A stretch of 64,000 bases of DNA. Origin: G965276675 sp965276675 (lineage in GTDB: Bacteria > Acidobacteriota > Terriglobia > Terriglobales > Acidobacteriaceae). The notes below the pieces were generated by a model, which made no database searches, was not told where the DNA came from, and saw nothing but the letters and a program-made list of their open reading frames with translations. Made by a program: the position numbers and the translations under genes. The number at the start of each line of letters is the position of its first letter. Positions within the stretch are counted from its first letter, which is position 1. Where the stretch lies: NCBI GenBank assembly GCA_965276675.1, contig OZ255624.1:1550001-1614000 (forward strand), given 5' to 3'. Positions 8,248 to 16,377 of the stretch are shown in pieces.

Positions 8248-8662
8248 TGGCTGAATCTAGCATGCCTGATTGCCCGATTTGCCGCTCCGGAGCTCGCTTT
8301 GGGGAAGAGCACGGATATCCTTACTTCCAGACTAGCAAAGATGTGCGGGTAACTACGCCACACGAGGGAGTCTGCCTGAGCGTGGCAGGAACAGCAGATC
8401 CCTCCCCTGCGCCGCCTCGCGCGGGGCGCGAGACGGCTTCGGCCGGTATGACATTCTTTGATTGTAGTGCAGCGAAACGCTGCGTTCTCGCCAGCGAGAA
8501 CTTCGGTCGGGATGGCAGGGCAGGGATGACAGGGCATCCGGAGTTGTGGTGACTTCCGTTTCACGAGAGCCTCTCGAAAAGGGCATACCCGGGCCGCCCT
8601 GCCGTACTATAAGTCGCGGAGCAGGAGAAATCACGGAGCAGGAGCTCTCGGGGTAGATAGGG
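8248..8662. other. Gene-free spacer with repeat-like sequence
   Basis: Open frames here on either strand have no ribosome site and translate to low-complexity, Cys/Arg-rich peptides. The part around 8440-8540 (GACGGCTTCGGCCGGTATGACA, GCGAGAACTTCGGTCGGGATGGCAGG) resembles the dispersed repeat DNA seen elsewhere in the window that ends in GGGATGACAG. I see no gene. A promoter for the phospholipase-like gene downstream is presumably in the last 80 bases, but no clear -35/-10 pair can be named. Confidence 0.5.
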
Positions 8663-9967
8663 TTGAAGACTGCGAGACGTCGAGCGGTACTCAGATGGGC
8701 TTTGCGGTCCGTGCTCTCATTTCTGGTGCTCTGCCTTGCGATCCTGGGGCCGCAGGGCCATGCCTACTCGTTCATGACGCACGAGCAGATGATCGATCTA
8801 GCGTGGAAGGGGTCTATCCGACCGGTGCTGCTGAGCCGCTTTCCCGGGGCAACCGAGGCGCAGTTGCAGGAGGCTCATGCCTATGCGTATGGCGGCTGTG
8901 CCATTCAGGACTTGGGGTATTACCCATTCGGGCATGAACTTTTCAGCGACCTGACGCACTATGTGCGTACCGGCGACTTCATCGACGCTCTGTTTCGCGA
9001 TGCCCGCACGATCGACGAATATGCCTTTGCGATCGGGGCCATGTCGCACTATGTGGGCGACACGCTGGGGCACAGCGAAGCCATCAATCCCGCGGTGGCC
9101 GTTGAATTTCCCAAGCTCGAAGCGCGGTATGGTCCCAGCGTGAACTACGCCGAGGGCCCCCACGCGCATGTGCGGACAGAGTTTGCCTTCGACATTAACG
9201 AGCTGAGCAAGCACCGGCTTGCGCCGGCCGCATACCTGCGGCATGTGGGTTTGAAGGTGCCGAGGCGGCTGCTCGAAAGGGCGTTCTTTGAAACCTATGG
9301 CCTCGACCTGCGGGAGGTGCTGGGCCCAGAGCGGCCGGCGATCCGCAGCTACCGGTTCGCGGTGCGCAGCTTTCTTCCACGCTTCGCGTATGTAGAAGTA
9401 GTGCTGCACAAGAGCGGCTTTCCGCCGGATGTCCAGAGCGACGCCTTAACACAGTTGCAGACGCGGCTGGCGCAGGCGGATTTCCAGAACGGATGGGGCG
9501 CCTACCGGAAGAAGCCTGGGGTCAAGACGTACCTGCTGGTGGCGCTGGTTGCGATTCTGCCCAAGGTTGGCGCGCTTTCCGACCTGGCGATCCGCGGACC
9601 GCAGCCGGCGACCCAACAGCAGTACCTCGAGAGTCTCAACACGACCTCCGATAGCTTCAGCGGCTTGCTGAAGCCGCTCGCGGCAAAGGATGTGACCTTG
9701 CCGGTGCTGCCCAATCGCGATCTGGACACGGGCCAGAAGGTGCGACCGGGTGGCTATCCACTGACCGATAGCACATATGCCAAGCTGCTCCATGAGATTA
9801 CGTCGAAGCAGGTGCATGCAGTGCCGGTGGGTTTAGCGGAGGACATCGCGGAGTACTATGCGGACCCGGAGGCGCCGATTTCGACCAAGCGGGATCGCAA
9901 GAAGTGGGCGCGGGTCGAGCGGGAGCTGGTGCGGTTGAAGGGGATGCCTGTGACGCCACAGCCGTGA
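8663..9967 (+). CDS. Zinc-dependent phospholipase C-like secreted protein
   Basis: A 434-residue exported protein resembling the bacterial zinc-dependent phospholipase C family (S1/P1 nuclease-like all-helical fold). A signal peptide with a long basic start ends near the HAYS stretch. The mature protein then begins SFMTHEQMIDLAW, where an early Trp/His and the histidine in MTHEQM could ligate zinc. A second cluster, AIGAMSHYVGDTLGHSEA, gives the H-x3-D-x3-H pattern typical of this fold, followed by GPHAHVRTEF. The start is TTG and the ribosome site is weak (GGGG). The substrate is unknown; phospholipid is only the family's best known one. It stands alone between repeat-bearing spacers. Confidence 0.78.
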   Translation: MKTARRRAVLRWALRSVLSFLVLCLAILGPQGHAYSFMTHEQMIDLAWKGSIRPVLLSRFPGATEAQLQEAHAYAYGGCAIQDLGYYPFGHELFSDLTHYVRTGDFIDALFRDARTIDEYAFAIGAMSHYVGDTLGHSEAINPAVAVEFPKLEARYGPSVNYAEGPHAHVRTEFAFDINELSKHRLAPAAYLRHVGLKVPRRLLERAFFETYGLDLREVLGPERPAIRSYRFAVRSFLPRFAYVEVVLHKSGFPPDVQSDALTQLQTRLAQADFQNGWGAYRKKPGVKTYLLVALVAILPKVGALSDLAIRGPQPATQQQYLESLNTTSDSFSGLLKPLAAKDVTLPVLPNRDLDTGQKVRPGGYPLTDSTYAKLLHEITSKQVHAVPVGLAEDIAEYYADPEAPISTKRDRKKWARVERELVRLKGMPVTPQP

Positions 9968-9978
9968 GTGGTTGGGAA

Positions 9979-10040
9979 ATGCAGGTCCTTCGACTCACCT
10001 TCGATTCGCTTTGCTTACTCAGGGTCGCTCAGGATGACAG
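9979..10040 (+). repeat. Dispersed 'GGTCCTTCGACTC...CTCAGGATGACAG' repeat
   Basis: ATGCAGGTCCTTCGACTC opens the unit and GGGTCGCTCAGGATGACAG closes it. The same unit recurs at 11867-11968 (two copies) and 12901-12941, always in the same orientation and always between genes. A partial copy (GCGCTCAGGATGACA) follows at about 10062. The repeats do not encode protein. Confidence 0.75.
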
Positions 10041-10112
10041 AGAAGGTGCCCTCAGGACACGGCGCTCAGGATGACAAGTTGGGGGTGACGTACTCTTGCT
10101 GGGGAGTCTCAC

Positions 10113-10592
10113 ATGGGGAGCCGGATCAATCCATCTGCACGAGCGCTGGTCTTCCTGCGCGTCGCGATTGGTGTGCTGTTTCTGATCTTTGCCGAGTACA
10201 AGCTGCTTGACCGGCGATTCATCTTGGGCGGGGGCATGGCGGGCTGGGTGCGCGGCTTTCTGAAAGACGGCGCGTATCCGTTTATGCAGCCGGTTCTTCA
10301 AAGAGTGGTGCTGCCGCACGCGATTGTCTTTGCGGCGGTGGTGAGTGTGGCCGAGCTGTCCCTGGGGCTCTGCCTGGTTACGGGCATTTGGGTACGTTGG
10401 GCGAGCGTCGGCGGCTTCGTCTACATGATGTCGCTGCTGTTTTCGGCGAATTATCCGAGTGCGGGAGCGGCGTTCTGGCAGTACTTTGGCGCCTCGCTGG
10501 ACCATTCCGTGCTGGCGGTCTGCTTTGTGGCTTTGGTGATTGGCGGCGCGGAGACGGGTGGGGTGCTGCGGCTCGGGCGGGGTCGTCGCTAG
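10113..10592 (+). CDS. DoxX-family-like membrane protein
   Basis: A 159-residue integral membrane protein with four predicted transmembrane helices (about residues 12-28, 68-88, 95-115 and 130-150) and the general look of the DoxX / TQO small subunit family (ARALVFLRVAIGVLFLIFAEYK near the start, VSVAELSLGLCLVTGIWVRWA in the middle). Family members are linked to redox or quinone-associated membrane complexes, but the role of this one cannot be read from the sequence. The ATG at 10113 follows TGGGGAGTCTCAC, a weak ribosome site. The neighbouring genes give no functional hint. A GTG-rich Gly/Arg tail closes the protein. Confidence 0.75.
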   Translation: MGSRINPSARALVFLRVAIGVLFLIFAEYKLLDRRFILGGGMAGWVRGFLKDGAYPFMQPVLQRVVLPHAIVFAAVVSVAELSLGLCLVTGIWVRWASVGGFVYMMSLLFSANYPSAGAAFWQYFGASLDHSVLAVCFVALVIGGAETGGVLRLGRGRR

Positions 10593-10631
10593 TAGCCGTG
10601 TGCCTTTCGTCTCCGCGCTAAGACACCCCCA

Positions 10632-11735
10632 CTAATTATGCGGCTGCAATTCCTGCCAAACCGTATCCGGCCCCGGAGCATATGCCGAGTTCGTCTGCAC
10701 AATCGTCTTCCCCATACTATCCAGATAAGTATGCGAGTACTGGTTTGAAACTTTGTACACCTTCCCCGTGGCCGGATCGCGATAATCGTTCAAATCCCCC
10801 ATACTATTCGCGGTTCCCACCGCCCCAGCATGCCGGGCATCCTCGGCAGTCTTCGCCCGCTTCTGCCCCGCGTCGAACTGCGCGTTCTGGTTATCCATCA
10901 GCATCTTGTGCTGCGCAATCAGCGCCTGCTGGTCCCTCTGGAACATCGTTTGCATCTGCGCGTTCTGACCCGCGAAGCGTTGATCCAGCATCTGTTTTGC
11001 CCGGTCAACCCACGCTGGCGACTGAGTCGCATGCACAATCCCCGCACTCAGCATGCTTTGCATCTGGGTCTCCGGTGCCCGCAGATCGATAGCCTGCTCA
11101 ATCTGGCACTCCATCGTCTGTAGATGCGTGTTGCCATAGTTCGTCTGCGTGCAATGAAACCTGCCGATAAAGCCTTCAAGCGTATGCACCCCTCCTCGCA
11201 TCGAGTCGAAACCCAACAGCATCATGCGGACCTCGGTATGGCTCATCGTGCCCCGTTGCGAAAGACGCCGGTCGTTCTCTTCCGCCGCGGCGCGCTCCTT
11301 TGCCATATCCGACATGTCCGGCAGTGGATGCACTTCAAACCGCATCCCCGGGTGCATCGCCGGCGCCACCACATGCGTCAAAAAATCCTCCGGCTTGACG
11401 TACTGCGTAATCAGACACCCGGCCCCCTGGTTCTGCTGGTTCGCCTGCGGATTATTGCTATACGAATAGCGAATCTCCGGGAAATACTGCACCTCCACCG
11501 ACCCATCCCGCGATTCCGCCGCATAGCGAATATCCGGCACCGTAGAAACGCACGTCTCTCCATGGCTCACGATGCCATCGAACTTCCAGCCCGTCGGCAT
11601 CGTCACGGTTTCTGCTGTCATCCCCCAAATCGGGTCCTGGACGGTCCGTGTCTGCGTTCCACCACCCTCCGCGCCGCACACTCCACCCAACAAGCTCAAC
11701 ATCCCAAAAGCCAAGGCTTGCCAACAACCAGTCAT
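10632..11735 (-). CDS. Exported hypothetical protein
   Basis: I place the start at the ATG at 11735, 8 bases after AAGGAG, giving 367 residues; the frame upstream of it lacks a better start. The N-terminus (MTGCWQALAFGMLSLLGGVCG) is a signal peptide, possibly a lipoprotein signal with Cys near residue 20. The mature part starts with a globular domain containing two Cys (GETCVSTV and GAGCLITQY), then a Gln/Met/Ala-rich helical region (about residues 225-300, repeated MQTMFQ/QALIAQHKM heptad-like stretches). It ends in DYRDPATGKVYKVSNQYSHT, a motif of a small repeat domain seen at the C-terminus of several bacterial secreted proteins. No function is recognised. Confidence 0.8.
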   Translation of the reverse strand: MTGCWQALAFGMLSLLGGVCGAEGGGTQTRTVQDPIWGMTAETVTMPTGWKFDGIVSHGETCVSTVPDIRYAAESRDGSVEVQYFPEIRYSYSNNPQANQQNQGAGCLITQYVKPEDFLTHVVAPAMHPGMRFEVHPLPDMSDMAKERAAAEENDRRLSQRGTMSHTEVRMMLLGFDSMRGGVHTLEGFIGRFHCTQTNYGNTHLQTMECQIEQAIDLRAPETQMQSMLSAGIVHATQSPAWVDRAKQMLDQRFAGQNAQMQTMFQRDQQALIAQHKMLMDNQNAQFDAGQKRAKTAEDARHAGAVGTANSMGDLNDYRDPATGKVYKVSNQYSHTYLDSMGKTIVQTNSAYAPGPDTVWQELQPHN

Positions 11736-11866
11736 CTTAATTCTCCTTGACCATACTGCGTAGAAATCCCCATAAGCCCTCACCATCGACTAGCTAGGGG
11801 TGATGACGCTGGGCGCTGATGACCTTACCACAGCGGACACGGAGAGCACAGAGATTTTAGGGATAA

Positions 11867-11968
11867 ATGCAGGTCCTTCGGCTCGCTGCGCTCGCTCAGG
11901 ATGACAATTGTAGGTCCTTCCGCTCCCCTTCGACTCGCTGCGCTCGGTCTGGGTCGCTCAGGATGACA
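11867..11968 (+). repeat. Two tandem dispersed repeats (GGTCCTTC...GGATGACA)
   Basis: Two copies of the unit seen at 9979 and 12901 lie end to end. The first is CCTTCGGCTCGCTGCGCTCGCTCAGGATGACA-like; the second is interrupted by an extra segment (CCCCTTCGACTCGCTGCGCTCGG). Directly upstream is a stretch rich in ACACGGAGAGCACAGAG, another repeat type also seen near 24095 and 58590. Confidence 0.75.
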
Positions 11969-11980
11969 GGTGTGGGAGTG

Positions 11981-12328
11981 CTAACGGTGGAGGCGGCGGT
12001 TGCGGAGCCACTTGGCTGCGCCGAGCAGGAAGAGCATGGAGCCGAAGGGAAGGCACATCATGGCGACGATAAGGGAGAGCCAGCCAGAGTTGGTGTGCGG
12101 GCCGTGGATGGTGATGCCGCCAAAGACCGTGCGGGTGGCGAGGGCGGCGAGCAGGCCGACGACGAGGATCCAAAAGCCGCTGACGAGGAGCGGGCGGGTG
12201 CCGTCGTCCTGAGGGGCGGAATGGGTGTCTGTGTTGATAGCTGGGCGGACGCGCTTTGCGCCGGGTTTGCCTCCCGGTGTGGTTCCGCCGTGCCGCGGCT
12301 TTCCGCGAGTTGTGGTGGGAGCCGGCAT
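11981..12328 (-). CDS. Small two-helix membrane protein of the ctaB block
   Basis: A 115-residue protein with a basic, Pro/Gly-rich cytoplasmic N-terminus (about 45 residues) and two transmembrane helices (PLLVSGFWILVVGLLAALA and WLSLIVAMMCLPFGSMLFLL) joined by a short loop. I took the ATG at 12328, two bases after the stop of the DUF420 gene. An ATG five codons earlier would overlap that gene by 13 bases, and neither has a clear ribosome site. No family was recognised. It is the last gene of the minus-strand block ctaB - ABC - ABC - DUF420, so a role near cytochrome oxidase biogenesis is conceivable but only by position. Confidence 0.7.
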   Translation of the reverse strand: MPAPTTTRGKPRHGGTTPGGKPGAKRVRPAINTDTHSAPQDDGTRPLLVSGFWILVVGLLAALATRTVFGGITIHGPHTNSGWLSLIVAMMCLPFGSMLFLLGAAKWLRNRRLHR

Positions 12329-12330
12329 GG

Positions 12331-12873
12331 TCAGGAGGTCCATCCGGCGAGCATGGCGTAGACGACTACGCCGGTGACCGAGACGTAAAGCCAGATGGGG
12401 TAGGTCCAGCGGGCGATCTTGCGGTGCGAGGTGAAGCGGCCGGTGAGGGCGAAGAAGAAGGTGATCAGAATGACCGGAAGCGCAATGACGGAGAGCAGGA
12501 CGTGGCTGATCAGGAGCCAGATGTAAAAGTGCCAGACGGCGTTGTGCGGGCCGGGAAACCGCATCTCGCCGTGGAGGTAGTGATTGCTGATGTAGCTGAC
12601 CAGGAAGAGAGACGAGAACGCAAAGGCCGTTAGCATGGAGGCGCGGTGGGCGGCGATGTTGCGGCGGCGGATGAAGGAAAAGCCGACGACGAGGGCGATC
12701 GCGCTAAGGCCGTTAAAGAGAGCATTGAGCGCCGGGAGGAAACGCAGGCGCATGGCGTAGCTGGGGGGCGCCTGGTGCGCGTAGACCAGCCAGAAAAGAA
12801 ATGCCGAAGCGAGGGCGCTCACCGCGAGGATGGCAGCGATGGGGAGGCGGGTTTGGGCGGTGGTGGTTTGCAT
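12331..12873 (-). CDS. DUF420-family membrane protein
   Basis: A 180-residue polytopic protein of the DUF420 (YozB/CtaM-like) family, members of which are found with cytochrome oxidase biogenesis genes. About five hydrophobic helices are visible. The histidines expected in this family occur in SYISNHYLHGE, AVWHFYIWLLISHVLL and RFTSHRKIARW, and may bind heme or copper, though that is inference. It starts with ATG (MQTTTAQT) and ends 2 bases before the next ATG, so the two are probably translated together. Its place after heme O synthase and the ABC exporter supports a link to the terminal oxidase, although no oxidase subunit gene lies in this window. Confidence 0.85.
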   Translation of the reverse strand: MQTTTAQTRLPIAAILAVSALASAFLFWLVYAHQAPPSYAMRLRFLPALNALFNGLSAIALVVGFSFIRRRNIAAHRASMLTAFAFSSLFLVSYISNHYLHGEMRFPGPHNAVWHFYIWLLISHVLLSVIALPVILITFFFALTGRFTSHRKIARWTYPIWLYVSVTGVVVYAMLAGWTS

Positions 12874-12900
12874 ACTGTTCTGTAGGGGTTGATTGAAAAA

Positions 12901-12941
12901 ATGCAGGTCCTTCGACTCGCTGCGCTCGCTCAGGATGACAG
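12901..12941 (+). repeat. Dispersed GGTCCTTCGACTCGC repeat
   Basis: A clean single copy of the unit also seen at 9979 and 11867. It falls in the 92-base gap between the ABC permease gene and DUF420 and may break that operon, although the genes run in the same direction. Confidence 0.75.
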
Positions 12942-12965
12942 GGTTTGTTATGACAGCGGTTGTGA

Positions 12966-13811
12966 TTAGGCCGCGGGTTTGTTGGTGCGGCGGTTGACGA
13001 TGGCGGCTGAGGTGACGAAGGTGAAGAGGCAGAAGCCTACGGTGACCAGCAGGTTGACCGGCAGGCTGAATTCAGTGGCAGCGGCGGGGAAGAGGGCGTT
13101 GCGCAGCGCGTCGACACCGTAGGTGAGCGGGTTCGCGAGCATGATCCAGTGCAGCCAGCCGGAGGCGCCGCTGGCGGGGAAGAGAGCGCCCGAGAGCAGC
13201 CAAAGCGGGATCAGGATGAGATTGACGACGGCGTGGAAGGCCTGGGTCGAGTCCATGGGCCAGGCGATGGTGAAGCCGAGCGCGGTGAGCTCGAAGGAGA
13301 TCATGAGGATGACGGCGATCGCGAGCAGGATGCCGCCAACCGAGGCATGGACGCCGGCTATCGGCGAGAAGACGAGGAAGATGATGCCCTGGATAGCGGC
13401 AAGCGTGGCGCCGCCCAGCACCTTGCCGAGCACGATGGCCGACCGGCTGACCGGGGCCGCGAGCACGGAGAGCAGGAAGCCTTCGTTGCGGTCCTGGATG
13501 AGCGACATCATGCTGAAGATCGCGGTGAAGAGCACGATCATGACGACCGAGCCGGGGAAGAAGTAGCCGAAGGAGTGGGTGGCGGCTGAACCAGATGCGC
13601 CCGAGCTGCCGGGAGTGAAGCTGTGCGCGAAGCCGGCGCCGAAGGCGATCCAGAAGAGCAGCGGCGAGACGATGACGCCGATGACGCGCGCCTTCTGGCG
13701 GTAGAAGCGGACGATCTCGCGCTGCCACAGGGAGAAGGCCGGGATAAAAATGCCCGGGGTGGCGACGCGAATGTTAGGGCGCGGGGGTGCGGTTGCGGTG
13801 AGTGTGGCCAT
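12966..13811 (-). CDS. ABC-2-type transporter permease
   Basis: A 281-residue permease of the ABC-2 type with six hydrophobic segments (about residues 40-60, 85-105, 125-150, 155-175, 190-215 and 250-270). It forms the membrane part of an exporter with the ATPase encoded just upstream. The conserved ABC-2 features are the cytoplasmic start (LWQREIVRFYRQKARVIG), the QDRNEGFLLSVLAAPVSR loop that contacts the ATPase, and the PLTYGVDALRNALFP end. The gene starts with ATG overlapping the ATPase stop in TAATG, so translation is coupled. The substrate is unknown. The position after heme O synthase suggests a heme- or copper-related or oxidase-assembly function, but this is inference. Confidence 0.88.
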   Translation of the reverse strand: MATLTATAPPRPNIRVATPGIFIPAFSLWQREIVRFYRQKARVIGVIVSPLLFWIAFGAGFAHSFTPGSSGASGSAATHSFGYFFPGSVVMIVLFTAIFSMMSLIQDRNEGFLLSVLAAPVSRSAIVLGKVLGGATLAAIQGIIFLVFSPIAGVHASVGGILLAIAVILMISFELTALGFTIAWPMDSTQAFHAVVNLILIPLWLLSGALFPASGASGWLHWIMLANPLTYGVDALRNALFPAAATEFSLPVNLLVTVGFCLFTFVTSAAIVNRRTNKPAA

Positions 13812-14842
13812 TACGAGTCGATGCCCTCCTTCTGCTTGTCGCTGGCGTCGCCTTTTTCGGTCCAGAAGCGATGGCCGGTGCGCTGGATGAAGACATCCTC
13901 GAGGCTGGGTTTGGCAACGGAGACGCCATCGATCTCGCCGGGAAAGGCTTCGACGACGTCGGTGAGGAAGCGGTGACCGGCTTCGCGCTCCAGGCGGAGG
14001 GTGGAGCCGAGAACCGTGGGCTCCACGCCGAAGCGATGGCGCATGCGGGCGGCGAGCGATTGGGCCGTGGTGGCGTCGGCGGCTTCGAGCAGGACGACGT
14101 CGCCGCCAATCTGCGATTTCAGGTCGAAGGGGGTTCCGAAGGCGACCAGCTTGCCCTCGTTGAGGATGGCGAGGCGGTCGCAGTGCTCGGCCTCCTCCAT
14201 CAGGTGCGTGGTGACGAGCACGGCCACGTCTTCTTCATCGCGCAGCGTGCGGAGGTACTGCCACAGGTCGCGCCGCGCGCCGGGGTCGAGGCCGGTCGAG
14301 GGCTCATCGAGCAGCAGGACAGAGGGTGAGTGGATGAGGCCTTTGGCGAGCTCGACGCGGCGCTGCATGCCGCCGGAGAGGGTCTCGACGTAATCTTTGG
14401 CGCGGTCGGTGAGCGCGACGCGGGCCAGCACGTCGGCGATGCGCGCGGTGAGAAGCTTGCCGCTGAGTCCGTAGAGGTGGCCGGCGTGGCGGAGGTTTTC
14501 TTCGACGGTGAGCTTGATGTCGAGCGAGCGCGACTGGAAGACGATGCCGGTTTGCTGGCGGACCTTGTTGGCCTCGCGCGCGACATCGAAGCCCTGGATG
14601 CGGGCGTGGCCGCCGCTGGGGATCATGAGCGTGGAGAGAATGCGGAACAGCGTCGTCTTGCCACTGCCATTGGGGCCGAGCAGGCCGAAAATCTCTGCCG
14701 GGTGGACAGCGAAGCTGAGGTGGTCGAGCGCGATGCGGGAGCCGTAGTCGTGGGTGAGGCCCACCAGTTCGATAGGCTCGGTGCCGGTGGGGAGATTGGC
14801 GGCCGGTGCGTCGTGCGTGGGGTGTGCGGTGGCTGTGGTCAA
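13811..14842 (-). CDS. ABC transporter ATP-binding protein
   Basis: A 343-residue ATPase of an ABC-2 exporter. I placed the start at the TTG at 14842, because AAGGAG lies 9 bases upstream; the open frame extends about 139 codons further, but that part is antisense-like and Arg/Pro-rich. Motifs are complete: Walker A GPNGSGKTTLFRIL, signature LSGGMQRRVELAKG, Walker B VLLLDEPSTGLDPGARRD and the H-loop TTHLMEEAEHCDR. After about residue 250 there is the accessory domain common to DrrA-type ATPases. It overlaps the permease gene by one base. The partner heme O synthase gene ends 5 bases upstream, so the three are one operon. Confidence 0.93.
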   Translation of the reverse strand: MTTATAHPTHDAPAANLPTGTEPIELVGLTHDYGSRIALDHLSFAVHPAEIFGLLGPNGSGKTTLFRILSTLMIPSGGHARIQGFDVAREANKVRQQTGIVFQSRSLDIKLTVEENLRHAGHLYGLSGKLLTARIADVLARVALTDRAKDYVETLSGGMQRRVELAKGLIHSPSVLLLDEPSTGLDPGARRDLWQYLRTLRDEEDVAVLVTTHLMEEAEHCDRLAILNEGKLVAFGTPFDLKSQIGGDVVLLEAADATTAQSLAARMRHRFGVEPTVLGSTLRLEREAGHRFLTDVVEAFPGEIDGVSVAKPSLEDVFIQRTGHRFWTEKGDASDKQKEGIDS

Positions 14843-14847
14843 GGCGG

Positions 14848-15945
14848 TTATCTCCTTCCCCCTGTGGCGTTCAGCATCATAATGATGAGCAGGATGGGTA
14901 GATAGATGACGCTCGCGCGGAGCAGGTCGCGGGCATATCCGCGGGACTCGTGCGTGCTGAGGGCTTTGCGAATGCGGGAGAAGCGGATCGTGTACCCAAG
15001 GTAGACGAGGCCGAGGACCAGGGCGCTCCCGGCATAGAGGCGGCCAGAGATGTCGAGATACCAGGGCAGCAGACTGACCGGGATCATCAGGACGGCGTAG
15101 ACCAGGGCTTCGACGACGGTGGACCAGCCATCCGGCTCGACCACGGGCAGCATGCGGATGCCGGCGCGGGCGTAGTCGTCGCGATATAGCCAAGCGATGG
15201 CCATGAAGTGAGGAAACTGCCAGACGAAGAGGATGGCGAAGAGGGCGACGGCGGGCCACTCGATCTGCCCGCGGGCAGCGGTCCAGCCGAGCAGCGGGCC
15301 CATGGCGCCGGGAAAGGCTCCGATGAAGGTCGCGAGCGTGGTGCGGCGCTTGAGCGGCGTGTACACCGCGACATAGGTGAAGACGGTGAGCAGGGCCAGA
15401 AAGACGGTGACCGGGTTGGTCCAGCGCAGCAGGATGAGCGAGCCGGTGACCACCGCGCCGAAGCCGAGCGCCAGGCCATGCGGCAAGCTGATACGTCCGG
15501 TGGCGAGAGGGCGGCGCGCGGTGCGGAGCATCTTGGCGTCGGATTTGCGCTCGATCACTTCGTTGAGCGCGCTGGCTCCGGCGGAGATGATCGCGATGCC
15601 GATCAGGGCTTCGAGCAGACCGATGTGCACGCTGGAGATGGCGGAGCGCACGGAGCCCAGGTAGAAGCCGGCCCAGGCGGTGATGACCACCATGGCGGTG
15701 ACGCGGACTTTGAAAAGCTCTTTATAGTCGGAGAAGAGCGAGGGCGTGCGCAGGGAAGCGGGCGGCACAAAATCGGACGCGGCGGCGGTCTGCGTCGCGG
15801 TAAGCACAGGAGCGCCGGCTGGGTTTTCCCGGGTTCTCTCCGCTGCAAGATGGCTCACTGGGAGGGGATCCTGTGAGGCGGGTGGGCGGTGCAAGCGGGA
15901 GCGGTGGACATGGGGTCGGCTTTCGAAGTTGGAAAGGCCGAGCAT
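14848..15945 (-). CDS. ctaB: Protoheme IX farnesyltransferase (heme O synthase)
   Basis: A UbiA-superfamily membrane enzyme that adds a farnesyl group to protoheme IX to make heme O for terminal oxidases. Both Asp-rich substrate motifs are present: NEVIERKSDAKMLRTARRP and the second one WLYRDDYARAGIRMLP. About nine hydrophobic helices follow the first motif. The 365 residues include an unusually long N-terminal tail (about 75 residues with RSRLHRPPASQ), so the true start may be later, for example a GTG at 15807; I kept the longest ATG. It heads the ctaB - ABC ATPase - ABC permease - DUF420 - small membrane protein block. No heme A synthase is seen in the window. Confidence 0.93.
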   Translation of the reverse strand: MLGLSNFESRPHVHRSRLHRPPASQDPLPVSHLAAERTRENPAGAPVLTATQTAAASDFVPPASLRTPSLFSDYKELFKVRVTAMVVITAWAGFYLGSVRSAISSVHIGLLEALIGIAIISAGASALNEVIERKSDAKMLRTARRPLATGRISLPHGLALGFGAVVTGSLILLRWTNPVTVFLALLTVFTYVAVYTPLKRRTTLATFIGAFPGAMGPLLGWTAARGQIEWPAVALFAILFVWQFPHFMAIAWLYRDDYARAGIRMLPVVEPDGWSTVVEALVYAVLMIPVSLLPWYLDISGRLYAGSALVLGLVYLGYTIRFSRIRKALSTHESRGYARDLLRASVIYLPILLIIMMLNATGGRR

Positions 15946-16377
15946 CCTGAAGCCGCGAGTGCTGAAGATGGGTGCCTCACTCGCAATGATACCAAGGATG
16001 CATGGGGCCGCTGGGTTGGGTGGGAGCTTCAGATTGCTGAGAGGAAAATTGTCCCCCTCGGAGGCTGAAGCTTTGTTTAGGGAGACTCCGATTAAGTCTG
16101 CGCGGCATGATTGGGGTCCCTACACCAAACGTCAGAACTAGTACGCTAACGGTTCGGCACGTTCGACGTTATTTCCGGCTTGCCGACAATCCGCCCGGAA
16201 TGTCCAGTGCCCCGTGTTCAGGCCTCAATGAGTGCATCCGCCTGTTCCCGTCAATTGAGAGCTGGAAATGGCAGCCGATGGCTGGGCAGTGGCTGAGTCA
16301 GCGCCGAACTGCTTGGCGTATGAGGCAGGTGTCGAAGCTCTTCCCCTATGGGAGGATGGCTGGGACCTGCGATGAAG
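15946..16377. other. Gene-free spacer with a dispersed repeat copy
   Basis: No convincing gene is seen on either strand. At about 16081-16122 the sequence GATTAAGTCTGCGCGGCATG and a following TCCCT match the start of the repeat at 22241-22283 (TGATTCAGTCTGCGCGGCGT), so this is a dispersed element. The remainder up to the DUF1801 stop has no recognised feature. Confidence 0.5.

Noticed and set aside
8193..8564. Two opposing frames of about 100 to 120 codons in the spacer before the phospholipase-like gene
   Set aside because: Both lack ribosome sites and translate repeat-like sequence. No homology was recognised.
14843..15259. Extension of the ABC ATPase gene to 15259
   Set aside because: The extra 139 codons are antisense to ctaB and Arg/His/Pro-rich. 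The TTG at 14842 has AAGGAG at good distance.
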